Shown in pieces: positions 62,991-64,000 of a DNA stretch of 64,000 nt. Positions within the stretch are counted from its first letter, which is position 1; each line of letters opens with the position of its first letter. Source of the stretch: an uncultured bacterium (GTDB lineage: Bacteria; Bacteroidota; Rhodothermia; Rhodothermales; Rubricoccaceae); NCBI GenBank assembly GCA_947493945.1, contig CANLSR010000012.1, positions 41,429-105,428 on the forward strand. Reading direction: 5' to 3'. The notes under the pieces were generated by a model, which made no database searches, was not told where the DNA came from, and saw nothing but the letters and a program-made list of their open reading frames with translations. A program made the position numbers and the translations under genes.

Positions 62991-63334
62991 CAGTCTTGGT
63001 GTGTGCAGGGGTCGTGACCCCAGTTCATCAGCGAGTACCGCCAGTCGCTGGTCTCCCTGTCGGAGTCCGGACCCTGGGCCATGTGGCGGTGGACGTAGCC
63101 GACCACTTTCTGCATGTGATCCAGGTCGGAGCCGGTCAGCTCGTCTTTGGTTTTGCGCTTGATCTCGACGATCCGCCGCCCGGACTGATGGCCGACCGAC
63201 TCACCGCCGCCCTCTTTGGAGCCGACGCGTTGGGAGTCGTCTGTGTCGAGCCACTCTTCCAGCTCCTTGGGCGCCATGTTGACGGCCTCGCGGAACTCGT
63301 CCCAGGTGTCTTGCTGCTCGTCGGTCCAGTCCAT
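62987..63334 (-). CDS. DUF3140 protein
   Basis: This 115-residue protein from ATG 63334 reads WDEFREAVNMAPKELEEWLDTDDS, then ESVGHQSGRRIVEIKRK, DLDHMQKVVGYVHRHMAQGP and DWRYSLMNWGHDP. This matches the DUF3140 family, which is mainly actinobacterial. The function is unknown. It is convergent with the potassium channel, and the two TAG stops share CTAG at 62987-62990. Confidence 0.85.
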   Translation of the reverse strand: MDWTDEQQDTWDEFREAVNMAPKELEEWLDTDDSQRVGSKEGGGESVGHQSGRRIVEIKRKTKDELTGSDLDHMQKVVGYVHRHMAQGPDSDRETSDWRYSLMNWGHDPCTHQDC

Positions 63335-63359
63335 CGGTGTCTCGGAAGATGAGCCAGAG

Positions 63360-63833
63360 CTACCGGGGGTCCGGCGTCGCGTTCCGAGGCGGGGTCGAGA
63401 TCGGGGTGCCCCGCACGTCCGCGCGCGGCGGCGCCTCCGGCACGTCGGCCCGCGCCGCCAGCTGGTCGCGCCAGGCGCGCGTGAGCAGCGCGTAGTCGAG
63501 CGCCTCGGCCGCCTCGCCCAGGTCGCCGACGGCCTGGAAGCCAAGGTCGACGGGCGAGACGAACCGGGTCGGGGCGCTTGACAGGTCGATCACGCGCGCG
63601 CGGCCCAGCCCGAGGCGGTACTCGCCCCACAACTGCCCCAGCACGCAGGCGGCGCCGTCGCCCAGCGCCAGCGAGCCGGGGTCGATGCGGGCGGCCCAGC
63701 CGGGGTCGCGGTCGTCCAGGAGCGCGGCGCCTTGGGCGGCCCGGGCCCCGGCGGCGTCGAACGTGAGCGCGGCCAGCCGGCGCGACTGGCGGCGCTGGCG
63801 GAGGCGGTCGGCGAAGGTCGAGAAGGACGGCAT
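63360..63833 (-). CDS. Protein of unknown function
   Basis: This 157-residue protein from ATG 63833 is an Ala/Arg/Leu-rich, probably helical and soluble chain. Segments include MPSFSTFADRLRQRRQSRRLAALTFDAAGARAAQ, CVLGQLWGEYRLGLGRARVIDLSS and FVSPVDLGFQAVGDLGEAAEALDYALLTRAW. It is not recognised. The reading frame also runs farther upstream into the tandem repeat, but no start there is credible. It lies 25 nt upstream of the DUF3140 gene and may form a unit with it. Confidence 0.5.
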   Translation of the reverse strand: MPSFSTFADRLRQRRQSRRLAALTFDAAGARAAQGAALLDDRDPGWAARIDPGSLALGDGAACVLGQLWGEYRLGLGRARVIDLSSAPTRFVSPVDLGFQAVGDLGEAAEALDYALLTRAWRDQLAARADVPEAPPRADVRGTPISTPPRNATPDPR

Positions 63834-63926
63834 GGGCACAGAGGAAGAGGGGCGTTTACGTCCCAACGCACGCCGCGTGCCCGCAGCATGGCAATCCGCG
63901 CCAGCGGCCGTTCTTTGCCCCGTGGC

Positions 63927-64000
63927 AACGGCCGGCGGGCAACGGCCGGCGGGCAACGGCCGGCGGGCAACGGCCGGCGGGCAACGGCCGGCGGGCAACG
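63927..64000 (+). repeat. 14-bp tandem repeat array, runs off window
   Basis: The unit AACGGCCGGCGGGC occurs five times without a mismatch (63927-63996) and a sixth begins at 63997. It lies upstream of the minus-strand unknown gene. The true copy number is unknown because the window ends inside the array. Confidence 0.9.

Noticed and set aside
63834..63998. N-terminal extension of the unknown gene into the tandem repeat
   Set aside because: The extra residues only reflect the repeat and start at a Met-like codon inside it.
63927..64000. Possible CRISPR array
   Set aside because: Units are 14 bp and directly adjacent with no spacers.

Overview
This 64 kb window is a chromosomal segment of very GC-rich DNA (about 70% or more by eye) with dense housekeeping genes. 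It most likely comes from a marine member of the Rhodothermota, family Rubricoccaceae (Rubrivirga/Rubricoccus-like). That placement is inference. It rests on two proteins ending in a type IX secretion (Por) sorting domain, on a Bacteroidota-style TAnnTT(T/G) element 18-30 nt ahead of many starts with few Shine-Dalgarno sequences, and on GTG starts that overlap upstream stops.

Layout. 1-5.5 kb: isoprenoid and envelope genes (uppS, rseP, dxr, minus) divergent from a TPR protein. 5.5-9.6 kb: a repeat-rich gap, a secreted conserved protein, an acyl-CoA thioesterase, a small barrel-like protein, a stand-alone B12-binding protein and an RmlD-like reductase. 9.6-15.2 kb: a signalling block with a two-domain KaiC-like ATPase joined to a histidine kinase carrying a degenerate receiver, a PAS histidine kinase coupled to a NarL-type regulator, and a lone receiver. 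15.2-17.1 kb: META lipoprotein and serS. 17.1-25.2 kb: a 785 bp non-coding stretch, a giant secreted subtilase with cohesin-like and dockerin-like modules, and a second secreted cohesin-like protein; both carry sorting domains. 25.7-31 kb: pnp, rpsO, a repeat cluster and a Ycf46-like AAA protein. 31-34.9 kb: an orphan Phd/YefM-like protein divergent from an orphan EutN/CcmL-type shell protein, lpdA, a plug-like lipoprotein, a membrane protein and a PNPOx-fold protein. 34.9-44.8 kb: M1 peptidase, metG, a small secreted protein, redoxin plus dsbD, and rnr. 45.1-52.6 kb: a methyltransferase overlapping hemH, a LEA14-like lipoprotein, a SpoU methylase, a YpfJ-type peptidase, a phosphopantetheinyl transferase, an acyl-CoA dehydrogenase coupled to a DinB-fold protein, and a fulvocin-C-related protein. 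52.8-60.4 kb: a coupled SDR39U1 / secreted protein / FAD oxidoreductase / membrane protein run, LysM-BON, aroB, an MDR oxidoreductase and a 3-hydroxyacyl-CoA dehydrogenase. 60.6-64 kb: a CAU tRNA, a glycosyltransferase, a zinc-ribbon potassium channel, a DUF3140 protein, an unknown protein and a 14-bp tandem repeat at the edge.

The most interesting parts are the KaiC/pseudo-receiver kinase operon, the cohesin/dockerin pair on T9SS cargo (with one cohesin-like module of clearly lower GC), the orphan shell-vertex gene, and two layers of dispersed palindromic repeats. The first repeat layer is built on GCTGGCGG, one base from the E. coli Chi site. The second consists of hairpins headed by GTAGGG. 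No transposase, prophage, CRISPR array or rRNA gene was seen.
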